64,000 nt of DNA from Bradyrhizobium diazoefficiens (lineage in GTDB: Bacteria > Pseudomonadota > Alphaproteobacteria > Rhizobiales > Xanthobacteraceae): NCBI RefSeq assembly GCF_016616235.1, contig NZ_CP067100.1:2291001-2355000 (forward strand), given 5' to 3'. Below the pieces are notes generated by a model. It was not told the DNA's origin. It saw only the letters and a program-made list of their open reading frames with translations, and made no database searches. The translations under genes and the position numbers were made by a program. Each line of letters begins with the position of its first letter. Position 1 is the stretch's first letter. Of the stretch, positions 34,936-45,772 are shown one piece after another.

Positions 34936-35048
34936 GCCGGGGGAACACTCACCTTTTCCGGGTATAATCTGTGGGAGCAGCGAATCGCCGCTGTCACAGC
35001 ACGGGGGGCGCCGTTAAGTTCGCCGCCTCCCCAACGGCTCATTGGCAC

Positions 35049-35843
35049 ATGCACCAGTATCAGGACCTGCTCGAGCGGATTCTTTCAGACGGCGCCGAGA
35101 AGACCGACCGGACCGGCACCGGTACGCTCTCGGTGTTCGGCCATCAGATGCGCTTCAATCTGTCCGCCGGCTTCCCGATGCTGACCACCAAGCGGCTGCC
35201 ACTGAAGGCGATCGTGCATGAGTTGCTGTGGTTCCTGAAGGGCGACACCAACATCAAATATCTGCGCGACAACGGCGTCACCATCTGGGACGAGTGGGCC
35301 GACGCCAACGGCGATCTCGGCCCGGTTTATGGCCATCAGTGGCGGTCCTGGCCTGCGCCGGATGGCCGCAGCATCGACCAGATCGCGAATGTGGTCGACA
35401 TGATCAAGCGCAATCCGGATTCGCGCCGTCTGATCGTCTCGGCCTGGAATCCGGCCGAGGTCGACAAGATGGCGCTGCCGCCGTGCCATTGCCTGTTCCA
35501 GTTCTACGTCGCAGGCGGCAAGCTGTCGTGCCAGCTCTATCAGCGCTCGGCCGACGTCTTCCTCGGCGTGCCCTTCAACATCGCCTCTTATGCGCTGCTC
35601 ACCATGATGGTGGCGCAGGTCACGGGCCTCAAGCCCGGCGATTTCGTTCATTCGTTTGGCGACACGCATCTGTACTCCAACCATCTGGAACAGGCCCGCC
35701 TTCAGCTCACCCGCGCGCCGCGCGCGCTGCCGGTGATGCGGATCAACCCTGATGTGAAGGACATCTTCTCCTTCCGCTACGAGGATTTCGAGCTCGTCGG
35801 CTATGATCCGCATCCACACATCAAGGCGGAAGTGGCGGTCTGA
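35049..35843 (+). CDS. thyA: Thymidylate synthase
   Basis: A 264-residue ThyA, exactly the E. coli length. It converts dUMP and methylene-tetrahydrofolate to dTMP and dihydrofolate. Signatures: [40 protein letters not shown], the catalytic Cys146 in [33 protein letters not shown] and [14 protein letters not shown]. The ATG at 35049 begins the conserved [12 protein letters not shown]. It heads a tight group with a GNAT gene and folA, which recycles the dihydrofolate it makes. Confidence 0.98.
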   Translation: MHQYQDLLERILSDGAEKTDRTGTGTLSVFGHQMRFNLSAGFPMLTTKRLPLKAIVHELLWFLKGDTNIKYLRDNGVTIWDEWADANGDLGPVYGHQWRSWPAPDGRSIDQIANVVDMIKRNPDSRRLIVSAWNPAEVDKMALPPCHCLFQFYVAGGKLSCQLYQRSADVFLGVPFNIASYALLTMMVAQVTGLKPGDFVHSFGDTHLYSNHLEQARLQLTRAPRALPVMRINPDVKDIFSFRYEDFELVGYDPHPHIKAEVAV

Positions 35844-35848
35844 CGCCG

Positions 35849-36334
35849 ATGTCTCTCAACATCCGCCGTGTGCGCCCGGGCGAAGCCGGGCTCGTTCTCT
35901 CCTTCATCCGCGAACTTGCCGAGTACGAAAGGCTCTCGCACGAAGTCGAGGCGACCGAGGCAATGATTGCCGACGCCTTGTTTGGCGATGATCCGCGGCT
36001 CTTTTGCGCGATCGCCGAGTGGGACGGCGAGGCCGTTGGCTTCGCGGTGTGGTTTCTCAATTTCTCGACTTTCAGCGGCCGCCACGGCATCTATCTCGAA
36101 GATCTCTATGTGCGGCCCTCGCATCGAGGCAGGGGCCTCGGCAAGGCGCTGCTGGTCCATCTCGCCAGCGAATGTATCGACAACGGCTGGTCGCGCCTGC
36201 AATGGGCGGTGCTCGACTGGAACGCGCCGTCGATCGCGTTCTACAAATCGCTCGGCGCCGTCATGATGGACGATTGGACGCTGTGCCGCGTCTCCGGGCC
36301 TGCGCTGACGCGGCTTGCCGGGAGCTCAGCCTGA
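35849..36334 (+). CDS. GNAT family N-acetyltransferase
   Basis: A 161-residue acetyltransferase: RRVRPGEAGLVLSFIRELAE at the start, the loop YLEDLYVRPSHRGRGLGKAL (acetyl-CoA pyrophosphate site RGRGLG) and WNAPSIAFYKSLGAVMMDDW at the end. This is close to the diamine/polyamine acetyltransferase (SAT-like) branch of GNAT, so polyamines or aminoalkyl compounds are possible substrates. It lies between thyA (5 bp gap) and folA (1 base overlap), so it is transcribed with them. Confidence 0.9.
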   Translation: MSLNIRRVRPGEAGLVLSFIRELAEYERLSHEVEATEAMIADALFGDDPRLFCAIAEWDGEAVGFAVWFLNFSTFSGRHGIYLEDLYVRPSHRGRGLGKALLVHLASECIDNGWSRLQWAVLDWNAPSIAFYKSLGAVMMDDWTLCRVSGPALTRLAGSSA

Positions 36335-36846
36335 TGGAGATCGTCTTCGTGGTCGCGATCGCGGAGAACGGCGTCATCGGCGCGGGCAATGCGATCCCGT
36401 GGCGATTGAAATCCGACATGGCGCGCTTCAGGGCGCTCACCGTCGGCAAGCCCGTGATCATGGGCCGCAAGACTTTCGAATCCCTGCCCCGCCGCCCCCT
36501 GCCGCGCCGCACCAATATCGTCATAACGCGCGATGCGGATTATCGCGCCAACGGCGCCATCGTCACGACGTCGGCCGCGGATGCTGACGCGGTTGCGCGC
36601 GGCGATGCCCTGCGGCGTTCGGTCACCGAGATTGCGGTGATCGGCGGTGCCGAGATCTTTCGGCAATGGCTGGATCGCGCCGATCGCCTGGAAATCACCG
36701 AAGTGCATGCCCGCCCCGACGGCGATACGCATTTCGAGGTCGACAAGGCAGACTGGGACGAGACGGCGCGCATCCGCCATCCGGCCGGCCCCGACGACAG
36801 CGCCGGCTTCTCCTATGTGACATATCGTCGGCGGCGCCGCCATTAA
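36334..36846 (+). CDS. folA: Dihydrofolate reductase
   Basis: A 170-residue DHFR that reduces dihydrofolate with NADPH. Landmarks: VVAIAENGVIGAGNAIPWRL, the active-site Asp in KSDMARFRALT, GKPVIMGRKTFESLP (NADPH site), RTNIVITRDADY and VIGGAEIFRQWL. The ATG at 36334 overlaps the stop of the GNAT gene (TGATG), showing translational coupling. Together with thyA it completes the thymidylate/folate cycle. Confidence 0.96.
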   Translation: MEIVFVVAIAENGVIGAGNAIPWRLKSDMARFRALTVGKPVIMGRKTFESLPRRPLPRRTNIVITRDADYRANGAIVTTSAADADAVARGDALRRSVTEIAVIGGAEIFRQWLDRADRLEITEVHARPDGDTHFEVDKADWDETARIRHPAGPDDSAGFSYVTYRRRRRH

Positions 36847-36914
36847 CCGCTTTCGCCAATGTTTACATTGACTTTTTCGTGCCCGAGCATAGCTCGGAAG
36901 TCGGCGAGGGCTGC

Positions 36915-36944
36915 GTTGTAAGGGACCTGCCGGTCCCCTATAAA
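36915..36944 (+). promoter_or_regulatory. Candidate heat-shock-type promoter of hflKC
   Basis: GTTGTA (36915-36920), 16 bases, CCTATAAA (36937-36944). The -10 resembles the CCTATNT-type element of alphaproteobacterial sigma-32 promoters and the -35 partly fits. GGGACC/GGTCCC forms a small stem between them. The hflK start is about 60 bp downstream. Confidence 0.35.
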
Positions 36945-37005
36945 GCCGGACCGGACAACGTGGGCCGGGTTAGTTCTAGTCCCGGTCTGCCGAGGAGAGC
37001 GTCGA

Positions 37006-38142
37006 ATGCCGTGGAAGAATCAGGGCGGTGGCCCGTGGGGCTCGGGTCCGAAGGGACCATGGGGCTCAGGCCCGCAACCGGTCGGGCCGAGGCCGCCGGA
37101 TCTGGAAGACCTTCTGCGGCGCGGCCAGGACCGTCTCCAGCAGATCATGCCGGGCGGCTATTTCTCCGGCGTCGGCATCACGCTGATCATCCTGATCATC
37201 ATTGCGTTCTGGCTGCTGTCGGGTTTCTTCCGCGTGCAGTCCGAAGAGCTCGGCGTCGTGCTGCGCTTCGGCAAGCACGTCCGCACCGTGCAGCCGGGCC
37301 TGAACTATCATCTGCCCTATCCGATCGAGACCGTGCTGCTGCCGAAGGCACTGCGCGTCAACACCATTTCCATCGGCATGACGCTGATCGACGATCCGGC
37401 GCGCCGCGGCCGCTCCATTCGTGACGTGCCGGAAGAGAGCCTGATGCTGACCGGCGACGAGAACATCGTCGACGTCGATTTCACCGTGCTGTGGCGCATC
37501 AAGCCCGACGGCGTCGGCGATTTCCTCTTCAACATCCAGAACCCCGAGGGCACGGTGAAGGCGGTCGCCGAGAGCGCGATGCGCGAGGTGATCGGCCGCT
37601 CGCAGATCCAGCCGATCCTGACCGGCGCGCGCAACGTCACCGAGCAGAACGTGCAGGAATTGATGCAGAGGACGCTCGACGCCTACGGCTCCGGTATCCA
37701 GATCACCCAGGTGCAGATGCAGAAGGTCGACCCGCCGGGCGACGTGATCGCAGCGTTCCGTGACGTTCAGGCGGCGCGCGCCAACCTCGAGCAGCTGCAG
37801 AACGAAGCCCAGACCTATGCCAACCAGGTCGTGCCGCAGGCGCGCGGACGCGCCGCGCAGATCCTGCAGGCCGCCGAAGGCTACAAGGAGCAGGCGGTCG
37901 CCGAGGCCAAGGGCCAGAGTGCGCGCTTCCTCAAGGTGTACGAGGAATACAAGAAGGCGCCGGACGTGACGCGTGAGCGGATTTATCTGGAGACCATGGA
38001 GCGGGTGCTCGGCGGCGCGGACAAGCTCGTCTATGACGGCGGCCCCTCCGGCCAGGGCGTCGTGCCTTATCTCCCGCTGAACGAATTGACGACCAAGCGG
38101 CCGCCTGCCAGCGGTCAGCCCTCGAGCGGAGGCACCCGATGA
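37006..38142 (+). CDS. hflK: FtsH protease modulator HflK
   Basis: A 378-residue SPFH/band-7 protein. A Gly/Pro/Trp-rich cytoplasmic N-terminus (MPWKNQGGGPWGSGPKGPWG) precedes one membrane segment (ITLIILIIIAFWLLSGFF), the band-7 domain (SEELGVVLRFGKHVRTVQPG, DVDFTVLWRI, SAMREVIGRS) and a long helical region (ANLEQLQNEAQTYANQVVPQ, AAQILQAAEGYKEQAVAEA). HflK and HflC form a large periplasmic cage around the FtsH protease. The GTP-rich-looking N-terminal repeats WGSGP occur twice. Its stop overlaps the hflC start. Confidence 0.95.
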   Translation: MPWKNQGGGPWGSGPKGPWGSGPQPVGPRPPDLEDLLRRGQDRLQQIMPGGYFSGVGITLIILIIIAFWLLSGFFRVQSEELGVVLRFGKHVRTVQPGLNYHLPYPIETVLLPKALRVNTISIGMTLIDDPARRGRSIRDVPEESLMLTGDENIVDVDFTVLWRIKPDGVGDFLFNIQNPEGTVKAVAESAMREVIGRSQIQPILTGARNVTEQNVQELMQRTLDAYGSGIQITQVQMQKVDPPGDVIAAFRDVQAARANLEQLQNEAQTYANQVVPQARGRAAQILQAAEGYKEQAVAEAKGQSARFLKVYEEYKKAPDVTRERIYLETMERVLGGADKLVYDGGPSGQGVVPYLPLNELTTKRPPASGQPSSGGTR

Positions 38143-39035
38143 GGTCTCCGGTCACAGGTATCGTCACGCTGCTCGCGCTGCTCCTTGTCGTGATCGTCGG
38201 CTACATGTCGCTGTTCACGGTGCAGCAGACCGAGCAGACCATCGTGCTCCAGTTCGGCAAGCCCGTTGAGGTCGTCACCGCGCCCGGCTTGCATTTCAAG
38301 GCGCCGTGGAATTCGGTGATCAACATCGACAAGCGGATTCTCGATCTCGAGAACCCGTCGCAGGAGGCGATCGCGTCCGACCAGAAGCGGCTCGTCGTCG
38401 ACGCCTTCGCGCGCTATCGCATCAAGGACGCGCTGCGCTTCTACCAGAGCGTCGGCTCGATCCAGGCCGCCAACATCCAGCTCACCACGCTCCTCAACGC
38501 GGCACTGCGCCGCGTGCTCGGCGAGGTCACCTTCATCAACGTGGTGCGGGACGACCGTGAGAAGCTGATGCAGCGCATCCGCGAGCAACTCGATCGCGAG
38601 GCCGACGGCTACGGCATCCAGGTCGTCGACGTCCGTATCCGGCGCGCCGACCTGCCGGAGCAGAACAGCCAGGCGGTCTATCAGCGCATGAAGACCGAGC
38701 GCGAGCGCGAGGCTGCCGAGTTCCGCGCGCAGGGCGGCCAGAAGGCGCAGGAGATCCGCTCGAAGGCCGACCGTGAGGCAACCGTGATCGAGGCAGAAGC
38801 CAGGTCGCAGGCCGAGCAGACGCGCGGTGTCGGCGACGCCGAGCGCAACCGCCTGTTCGCCGAGGCCTACGGCAAGGATGCCGACTTCTTCGCCTTCTAC
38901 CGATCGATGACGGCCTACGAGAACGGGCTGAAGTCGAGCGACACCCGTTTCCTGCTGCGGCCGGACTCGGATTTCTTCCGGTATTTCGGTAACCCGTCGG
39001 GCAAGACGGCCGCCGAGACGCCGGCCAAGCCTTGA
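38139..39035 (+). CDS. hflC: FtsH protease modulator HflC
   Basis: A 298-residue band-7 partner of HflK: membrane segment GIVTLLALLLVVIVGYMSLF, then VQQTEQTIVLQFGKPVEVVT, APGLHFKAPWNSVINIDKRI, VDAFARYRIKDALRFYQSVG, RVLGEVTFINVVRDDREKLM and GIQVVDVRIRRADLPEQNSQ, with the helical segment MKTEREREAAEFRAQGGQKA. ATGA overlap with hflK at 38139 couples the two. The C-terminal end is Ala/Pro/Lys-rich. Confidence 0.95.
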   Translation: MRSPVTGIVTLLALLLVVIVGYMSLFTVQQTEQTIVLQFGKPVEVVTAPGLHFKAPWNSVINIDKRILDLENPSQEAIASDQKRLVVDAFARYRIKDALRFYQSVGSIQAANIQLTTLLNAALRRVLGEVTFINVVRDDREKLMQRIREQLDREADGYGIQVVDVRIRRADLPEQNSQAVYQRMKTEREREAAEFRAQGGQKAQEIRSKADREATVIEAEARSQAEQTRGVGDAERNRLFAEAYGKDADFFAFYRSMTAYENGLKSSDTRFLLRPDSDFFRYFGNPSGKTAAETPAKP

Positions 39036-39071
39036 GCCAGGTAAAAGCCGGACAGGCGTCAACGCGATCGG

Positions 39072-39091
39072 GGGCGGCAGCTCTGCCGCCC
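39072..39091 (+). terminator. Strong stem-loop after hflC
   Basis: GGGCGGCAG (39072-39080) and CTGCCGCCC (39083-39091) with a 2 nt gap form a stable stem 37 bp after the hflC stop. The following bases (TTCGTCC) are not a true T-run, so it may stabilise mRNA ends rather than terminate. Confidence 0.45.
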
Positions 39092-39132
39092 TTCGTCCAG
39101 ACAAGAACAGCACGCCGGGAGGTTCCAATCCG

Positions 39133-39339
39133 ATGAGGTCCATTGCGTTCACCGACTTCCTCATCGGCTTAGGCATTCTGTTCGTGCTGGAAGGCTTGAT
39201 GTTCGCGGCAAGTCCGAACTGGATGCGCAAGGCCATGAAGAGCGCCATCGCCACGCCGGACAACATCCTGCGGGCAGTCGGGATCGGATCGGCCGTGGCC
39301 GGCCTGATCCTGATCTGGGTGATGCGCCGCCCGATTTAG
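39133..39339 (+). CDS. DUF2065 family small membrane protein
   Basis: A 68-residue protein with two hydrophobic segments (FTDFLIGLGILFVLEGLMFA and AVGIGSAVAGLILIWVMRR) and the central NWMRKAMKSAIATPDNILR, the DUF2065 pattern (E. coli YjeT, which also lies beside hflKC). Function unknown; the constant neighbourhood suggests a link to the HflKC-FtsH complex. Confidence 0.85.
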   Translation: MRSIAFTDFLIGLGILFVLEGLMFAASPNWMRKAMKSAIATPDNILRAVGIGSAVAGLILIWVMRRPI

Positions 39340-39483
39340 GCGTTCCGCCAACGCCAAAGTGAAGGCGCCAGACCGGTTTTCGCCGTATTCTCGGAGCCTT
39401 GAGGCTCGTTAACGTCCGCGCTTGCGCCGTCCCCCCGTTCGAGCGCAGTCTTGACGCCGAATCCTTGTTTCCTGGAGATCACA

Positions 39484-40980
39484 ATGACCGCTGCCACCAT
39501 TGCCCCGACCCGCTTGCGCTTAGGGCTGGCTGTGCTCGCCGTCAGCGCGTTCGGCGCATTGAGCACGCCGGCCGCCGCGCGCGGACCGGACGGTATCGCC
39601 GACGTCGCCGAGAAGGTGATCGACGCGGTCGTCAACATTTCGACCTCGCAGACCGTCGAGGCCAAGGGCGGCGGCAACGCCATGCCGCAACTGCCGCCCG
39701 GCTCGCCCTTTGAGGAGTTCTTCGACGACTTCTTCAAGAACCGCAAGGGTCCCGGCGGCGGCAGCAAGGGCGGTGACAACGGCAGCGGCCCGCCGCGCAA
39801 GACCAACTCGCTCGGGAGCGGCTTCATCATCGATACGTCCGGCGTCGTCGTCACCAACAACCACGTCATCGCCGACGCCGACGAGATCAACGTCATCCTC
39901 AACGACGGCACCAAGATCAAGGCCGAGCTGGTCGGCGTCGACAAGAAGACGGACCTTGCCGTGCTCAAGTTCAAGCCGCCAAGGCCGCTGGTCGCGGTGA
40001 AGTTCGGCGACAGCGACAAGCTGCGCCTCGGCGACTGGGTGGTCGCGATCGGCAACCCGTTCAGCCTCGGCGGCACCGTGACGGCCGGCATCGTCTCGGC
40101 CAAGAACCGCGACATCTCCTCCGGCCCCTATGACAGCTACATCCAGACTGACGCCTCCATCAACCGCGGCAATTCCGGCGGTCCGCTGTTCAACCTCGAT
40201 GGCGACGTCATCGGCGTCAACACCCTGATCATCTCGCCGTCCGGCGGCTCGATTGGCATCGGGTTCGCCGTGCCGTCGAAGACGGTCGCGGGCGTCGTCG
40301 ACCAGTTGCGCCAGTTTGGCGAGCTGCGCCGCGGCTGGCTCGGGGTGCGCATCCAAAGCGTCACCGACGAGATCGCCGAGAGCCTCAACATCAAGCCGGC
40401 GCGCGGCGCGCTGGTCGCCGGCGTCGACGACAAGGGTCCGGCCAAGCCGGCCGGCATCGAGCCCGGCGACGTCATCGTCAAGTTCGACGGCAAGGACGTC
40501 AAGGATCCCAAGGATCTCTCCCGCGTCGTCGCCGACACGGCCGTCGGCAAGGAGGCCGATGTCGTCATCATCCGCAAGGGCGAGGAGCAGACCAAGAAGG
40601 TCACGCTCGGCCGCTTGCAGGATCCCGACAAGGTGCAGGCCGCGGTGAAGACCGACGAACCCCCGCCGGAGAAGCCGGTGACGCAGAAGGCGCTCGGCCT
40701 CGATCTCGCAACGCTGAACAAGGATCTGCGCTCGCGCTACAAGATCAAGGACAGCGTCAACGGCGTGGTCGTGACCAACGTCGACGCCAGTTCGGATGCG
40801 GCCGAGAAGCGCCTCTCTGCCGGCGACGTCATCGTCGAGGTCGCGCAGGAAGCCGTCTCCAGCGGCGCCGACATCCAGAAGCGCGTCGACCAGCTCAAGA
40901 AGGACGGCAAGAAGTCCGTGCTGCTGCTGGTCTCGAACGGCGAGGGCGAGCTGCGGTTCGTGGCCCTGAGCGTGCAGTAA
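39484..40980 (+). CDS. degP: Do-family periplasmic serine protease (DegP/MucD type)
   Basis: A 498-residue protein. A signal peptide (about 1-33, ending STPAAA) leads to a trypsin-like domain with the triad His127 (TNNHVIADAD), Asp157 (KKTDLAVLKF) and Ser231 (NRGNSGGPLF). Two PDZ domains follow: about 280-370 (RRGWLGVRIQSVTDEIAE) and about 395-498 (GVVVTNVDASSDAAEKRLSA). The Q-linker-like loop before the protease (FDDFFKNRKGPGGGSKGG) matches the LA loop of DegP. It degrades or refolds damaged envelope proteins. The ATG at 39484 is set by the signal peptide and GGAGATCACA upstream. Next to hflKC, making an envelope quality-control block. Confidence 0.95.
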   Translation: MTAATIAPTRLRLGLAVLAVSAFGALSTPAAARGPDGIADVAEKVIDAVVNISTSQTVEAKGGGNAMPQLPPGSPFEEFFDDFFKNRKGPGGGSKGGDNGSGPPRKTNSLGSGFIIDTSGVVVTNNHVIADADEINVILNDGTKIKAELVGVDKKTDLAVLKFKPPRPLVAVKFGDSDKLRLGDWVVAIGNPFSLGGTVTAGIVSAKNRDISSGPYDSYIQTDASINRGNSGGPLFNLDGDVIGVNTLIISPSGGSIGIGFAVPSKTVAGVVDQLRQFGELRRGWLGVRIQSVTDEIAESLNIKPARGALVAGVDDKGPAKPAGIEPGDVIVKFDGKDVKDPKDLSRVVADTAVGKEADVVIIRKGEEQTKKVTLGRLQDPDKVQAAVKTDEPPPEKPVTQKALGLDLATLNKDLRSRYKIKDSVNGVVVTNVDASSDAAEKRLSAGDVIVEVAQEAVSSGADIQKRVDQLKKDGKKSVLLLVSNGEGELRFVALSVQ

Positions 40981-41004
40981 GGGACGTTCTTAGCCCCACA
41001 CTCA

Positions 41005-41110
41005 CTGGATGCCCCGGCTTGACCGGGGCATTCAGTACGCCGCGGCTTCTCGGTTCGAGCACTGCCGCCTCTGGAATACTGGATCACCCGCTTTCGCGGG
41101 TGATGACAGC
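41005..41110. repeat. Palindromic intergenic repeat, CCAGTACGCCGCGG family, copy 1
   Basis: CTGGATGCCCCGGCTTGACC, GGGGCATTCAGTACGCCGCGG, then ACTGGATCACCCGCTTTCGC and GGGTGATGACAGC. Two hairpins (GCCCCGG/CCGGGGC and ATCACCCGC/GCGGGTGAT) with a shared core that recurs at 45103-45205. It fills the gap between the convergent degP and serB genes and may end both transcripts. Confidence 0.8.
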
Positions 41111-41120
41111 GGAGAGAAGG

Positions 41121-42026
41121 CTACGCCTCCACAAACTCATCGCGCCGGTACCCCTGCGCATAAAGCAGCGCCGTAAGATCGCCGTGATCGATCCGCGCCG
41201 CTGCGGCCGCGGCCACTGCCGGCTTGGCGTGATACGCCACGCCCAGCCCGGCCGCCTGGATCATCGCGAGATCGTTGGCGCCGTCGCCGACCACGAGCGA
41301 ATCGATGTCGTCGAGATCGAACGACTCCATCAGATCGACCAGCGTCGCAAGCTTGGCCGCGCGGCCCAAGATCGGCTCCTTCACCTCGCCGGTGAACTTG
41401 CCGTCGCGCACGACGAGCTCGTTGGCGCGGTTCTCGTGGAAGCCGAGCTTGGCGGCAACCGCACTGGTGAACAGCGTGAAGCCGCCCGAGACGAGGCAGG
41501 TGTAGGCGCCGTGCTTGCGCATGGTCGCGACCAGCTCGCGTCCGCCCGGGGTCAGCGTGATGCGCTTGTCCAGCACCTCGTCGACGACCCTGGCGGGAAG
41601 ATCCTTCAGCAGCGCGACGCGCTCGCGCAGCGCCGGCTCGAACTCGATCTCGCCGCGCATCGCGCGTTCGGTGATGCCGGCGACATGGGCCTTCATGCCG
41701 ACGAGGTCGGCCAGCTCGTCGATGCATTCCTGGCCGATCATGGTGGAATCCATGTCGGCGAGAAAAAGCTTCTTGCGCCGGAAGCCGACTGGCTGCACCA
41801 CGACATCGATCGGAAGGTCGCCGCGCAGCTCGCGGAGCCGCTGTTCGATGGCGTGACGGTCGCCTTCGAGGTTATCCTGCGCGCCGAAAGGAATATCGAC
41901 CGCAACTCCGTCGAACAGCCAGTGCGCGGGAGCCGCCTGAGGCAGGACGGCGCGCGCGCCGTCGACGATGGTGGAATCGAGCGCAGGATTGTTCGGGTTG
42001 CAGATCAGCGTGGCGACGAGGGACAT
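41121..42026 (-). CDS. serB: Phosphoserine phosphatase
   Basis: A 301-residue HAD-superfamily enzyme that makes L-serine from phosphoserine, the last step of the pathway. An N-terminal ~80-residue ACT-like region ([20 protein letters not shown]) precedes the catalytic domain: motif [21 protein letters not shown] with the nucleophile Asp of DxDST, motif [17 protein letters not shown], the Lys region [13 protein letters not shown] and motif [15 protein letters not shown]. The ATG at 42026 lies 11 bp from the divergent miaA start, so the two promoters must overlap the opposite genes or the very short gap. Confidence 0.96.
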   Translation of the reverse strand: MSLVATLICNPNNPALDSTIVDGARAVLPQAAPAHWLFDGVAVDIPFGAQDNLEGDRHAIEQRLRELRGDLPIDVVVQPVGFRRKKLFLADMDSTMIGQECIDELADLVGMKAHVAGITERAMRGEIEFEPALRERVALLKDLPARVVDEVLDKRITLTPGGRELVATMRKHGAYTCLVSGGFTLFTSAVAAKLGFHENRANELVVRDGKFTGEVKEPILGRAAKLATLVDLMESFDLDDIDSLVVGDGANDLAMIQAAGLGVAYHAKPAVAAAAAARIDHGDLTALLYAQGYRRDEFVEA

Positions 42027-42037
42027 TTGAGGTTTTC

Positions 42038-42979
42038 GTGAGCGGGGAGCATTTGAGCAAGGCGGTGCTTATCGCAGGCCCGACCGCCAGCGGCAAGTCG
42101 GCGCTGGCGCTCGAGCTTGCCCTGAGCGCGGGCGGAATCGTCATCAACGCCGATTCCATGCAGGTCTATCGGGACCTCCGCATCATCACGGCGCGTCCCA
42201 CACATGCCGAGGAGGGGCGCGCGCCGCACCGCCTCTATGGCCATGTCGATGCGGCCGTGAATTTTTCGGCCGGTGCCTGGGTGAGCGACGCTGCAAATGC
42301 GCTTGAAGAAGCGAAGGCCGAAGGGCGCCTGCCGATCTTCACCGGCGGCACCGGGCTCTATTTCAAGGCGCTGACGGCCGGCCTCTCCGTGGTGCCGCCG
42401 ATCCCCACTGACGTCCGTGAAGACGTGCGCGCCCGGCTGGAGCGCAATGGCGCGGAGGCACTGCACGCGGAACTCGCGCGCCGCGACCCGCGTGCCGCGG
42501 AGCGATTGAACCTGCGCGACCGAACCCGCATCGCGCGCGCACTTGAAGTGATCGAGGCGACCGGCCGTTCGCTGCTGGACTGGCACCAGGAAGGTCAGCC
42601 GCCGCTGCTGCCCAGAGACAGCTTTCGCGCCATCTTCCTCGCCCCCGAACGCGACGAGCTCTACGCCCGCATCGACGCCCGTTTCGACGCCATGTTAGGT
42701 GCCGGCGCCCTCGCCGAGATCGAGCGCCTCGCCGCGCGAGGCCTCGATCCGCTGCTGCCGGCGATGAAGGCCCATGGCGTGCCGGCACTGATCCGGCATT
42801 TGCGCGGCGAGCTCAATCTCGGGGACGCCGCCACGATCGGACGCGCCGATACCCGCCACTACGCCAAGCGGCAATTCACCTGGTTCCGGCATCAATTGCC
42901 GGAGTTCGAATGGGTGAAGCCGGAGGAGGCGAGGGGGTGGCTCGCTGCCGTTGTCAGCGCCGCGCGGGACCAGGGCTGA
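42038..42979 (+). CDS. miaA: tRNA dimethylallyltransferase
   Basis: A 313-residue MiaA, which adds a dimethylallyl group to A37 of tRNAs reading UNN codons. It has the P-loop [19 protein letters not shown], the [19 protein letters not shown] motif that grips the A37 base, [32 protein letters not shown] and the late RRYAKRQ-like [15 protein letters not shown]. The start is GTG at 42038, 11 bp from the divergent serB start. A small C-terminal part (about 290-313) is less conserved. Confidence 0.96.
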   Translation: MSGEHLSKAVLIAGPTASGKSALALELALSAGGIVINADSMQVYRDLRIITARPTHAEEGRAPHRLYGHVDAAVNFSAGAWVSDAANALEEAKAEGRLPIFTGGTGLYFKALTAGLSVVPPIPTDVREDVRARLERNGAEALHAELARRDPRAAERLNLRDRTRIARALEVIEATGRSLLDWHQEGQPPLLPRDSFRAIFLAPERDELYARIDARFDAMLGAGALAEIERLAARGLDPLLPAMKAHGVPALIRHLRGELNLGDAATIGRADTRHYAKRQFTWFRHQLPEFEWVKPEEARGWLAAVVSAARDQG

Positions 42980-43072
42980 CGTACTTTTGGGCGAGTTCCC
43001 GAATTTACCTCTCGCCGAGCCCCGGGAACACCGCTACACTGGCAAAATCGCGCGGGGAATAGCCGCATCGCC

Positions 43073-43100
43073 TTGACATCCGGGCTTTGGTCGCTATGTT
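43073..43100 (+). promoter_or_regulatory. Promoter of the ilvB attenuator leader
   Basis: TTGACA (43073-43078), 16 bases, TATGTT (43095-43100): a perfect -35 and a good -10. Transcription would start near 43107 and run first through the leader peptide at 43132. Confidence 0.75.
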
Positions 43101-43131
43101 CGCGCAACCTTTGGGAAGCCGGGCGCCTGCC

Positions 43132-43197
43132 ATGCGTAACATTATTACCAAACTCCTTATCGCCGTCGTACCCAGGCACACCGCCGGGGATGGCTAG
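43132..43197 (+). CDS. ilvB leader peptide
   Basis: A 21-codon frame starting MRNIITKLLIAVVPR and ending with TAG. Codons 4-13 hold Ile, Ile, Leu, Leu, Ile, Val, Val, the three branched-chain amino acids. It lies between a strong promoter and an RNA terminator in front of acetolactate synthase, the setting of classical ilv/leu attenuation. Shortage of charged branched-chain tRNAs would stall ribosomes here. Confidence 0.85.
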   Translation: MRNIITKLLIAVVPRHTAGDG

Positions 43198-43252
43198 CTG
43201 CCATCCACAAGACAGGCGGTGTGCATGGGCCCTCTTCGGGGCCTTTTTTATT
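43177..43252 (+). terminator. ilvB attenuator: competing stems and intrinsic terminator
   Basis: CACACCGCC (43177-43185) at the end of the leader frame pairs with GGCGGTGTG (43215-43223), and GATGGC/GCCATC can pair inside it. Downstream GGCCC (43228-43232) pairs with GGGCC (43239-43243), followed by TTTTTT and ATTT: an intrinsic terminator. Ribosome stalling at the branched-chain codons would shift pairing. I have not modelled the alternative antiterminator in detail. Confidence 0.8.
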
Positions 43253-43302
43253 TCCCGAACCCAGAACGAAGCCGCTGACGACAGCGCATCCGGAGCAAGC
43301 CA

Positions 43303-45078
<1,776 letters not shown>

Positions 45079-45102
45079 GCGCGATGGTCAAACAACACTC
45101 CG

Positions 45103-45205
45103 CTGTCATCGCTCGGCTTGACCGGGCGATCCAGTACGCCGCGGCAGATGTGAGACTCTGGGCGCCGGTGATTGCTGGATGCCCCGCCTTCGCGGGGCAT
45201 GACAG
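45103..45205. repeat. Palindromic intergenic repeat, CCAGTACGCCGCGG family, copy 2
   Basis: CTGTCATCGCTCGGCTTGAC, CGGGCGATCCAGTACGCCGCGG, then TTGCTGGATGCCCCGCCTTC and GCGGGGCATGACAG. Same architecture and core as 41005-41110, in the same orientation. It sits within the ilv operon between ilvB and ilvH and may modulate expression of the distal genes. Confidence 0.8.
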
Positions 45206-45226
45206 GAACGAATAAAGGGGACGACA

Positions 45227-45769
45227 ATGAACCAGCCGGCATCCGCCTACTTCATCGAGGACCGTCACGATCCCAACGAGACGCACACCCTCTCGGTGCT
45301 CGTGCAGAACGAGCCCGGGGTGCTCGCGCGCGTGATCGGCCTGTTCTCCGGGCGCGGCTACAATATCGAGAGCCTCACCGTCTCCGAGACCGAGGCCCAG
45401 AAGCACCTGTCGCGCATCACCATCGTCACCACCGGTACGCCGATGGTGATCGAGCAGATCAAGCATCAGCTCGACCGTATGATCCCGGTCTACCGCGTCG
45501 TCGACATGACCCAGACCAAGCGCTCGATCGAGCGCGAGCTTGCGATGGTGAAGGTGCGGGGGCAGGGCGAGCATCGCGTCGAGGCGCTGCGGCTCGCGGA
45601 TGCGTTCCGCGCCCGCGTGATCGACGCCACCACCGAGAGCTTTGTGTTCGAGATCACAGGCAATACGGACAAGATCAATCAATATATCGACCTGATGCGC
45701 CCGCTCGGCCTTGTCGAGGTGTCGCGCACCGGTGTTGCCGCGATCGGCCGCGGGCCTGAAGGAATGTGA
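45227..45769 (+). CDS. ilvH: Acetolactate synthase small regulatory subunit
   Basis: A 180-residue regulatory partner of IlvB. The N-terminal ACT domain (HTLSVLVQNEPGVLARVIGL, then FSGRGYNIESLTVSETE) binds valine for feedback inhibition; the rest is the ALS small-subunit C-terminal domain (ERELAMVKVRGQGEHRVEAL, FRARVIDATTESFVFEITG). A ~17-residue N-terminal extension (MNQPASAYFIEDRHDPNE) precedes the ACT domain. It lies 4 bp before a methyltransferase gene. Confidence 0.96.
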   Translation: MNQPASAYFIEDRHDPNETHTLSVLVQNEPGVLARVIGLFSGRGYNIESLTVSETEAQKHLSRITIVTTGTPMVIEQIKHQLDRMIPVYRVVDMTQTKRSIERELAMVKVRGQGEHRVEALRLADAFRARVIDATTESFVFEITGNTDKINQYIDLMRPLGLVEVSRTGVAAIGRGPEGM

Positions 45770-45772
45770 ACC

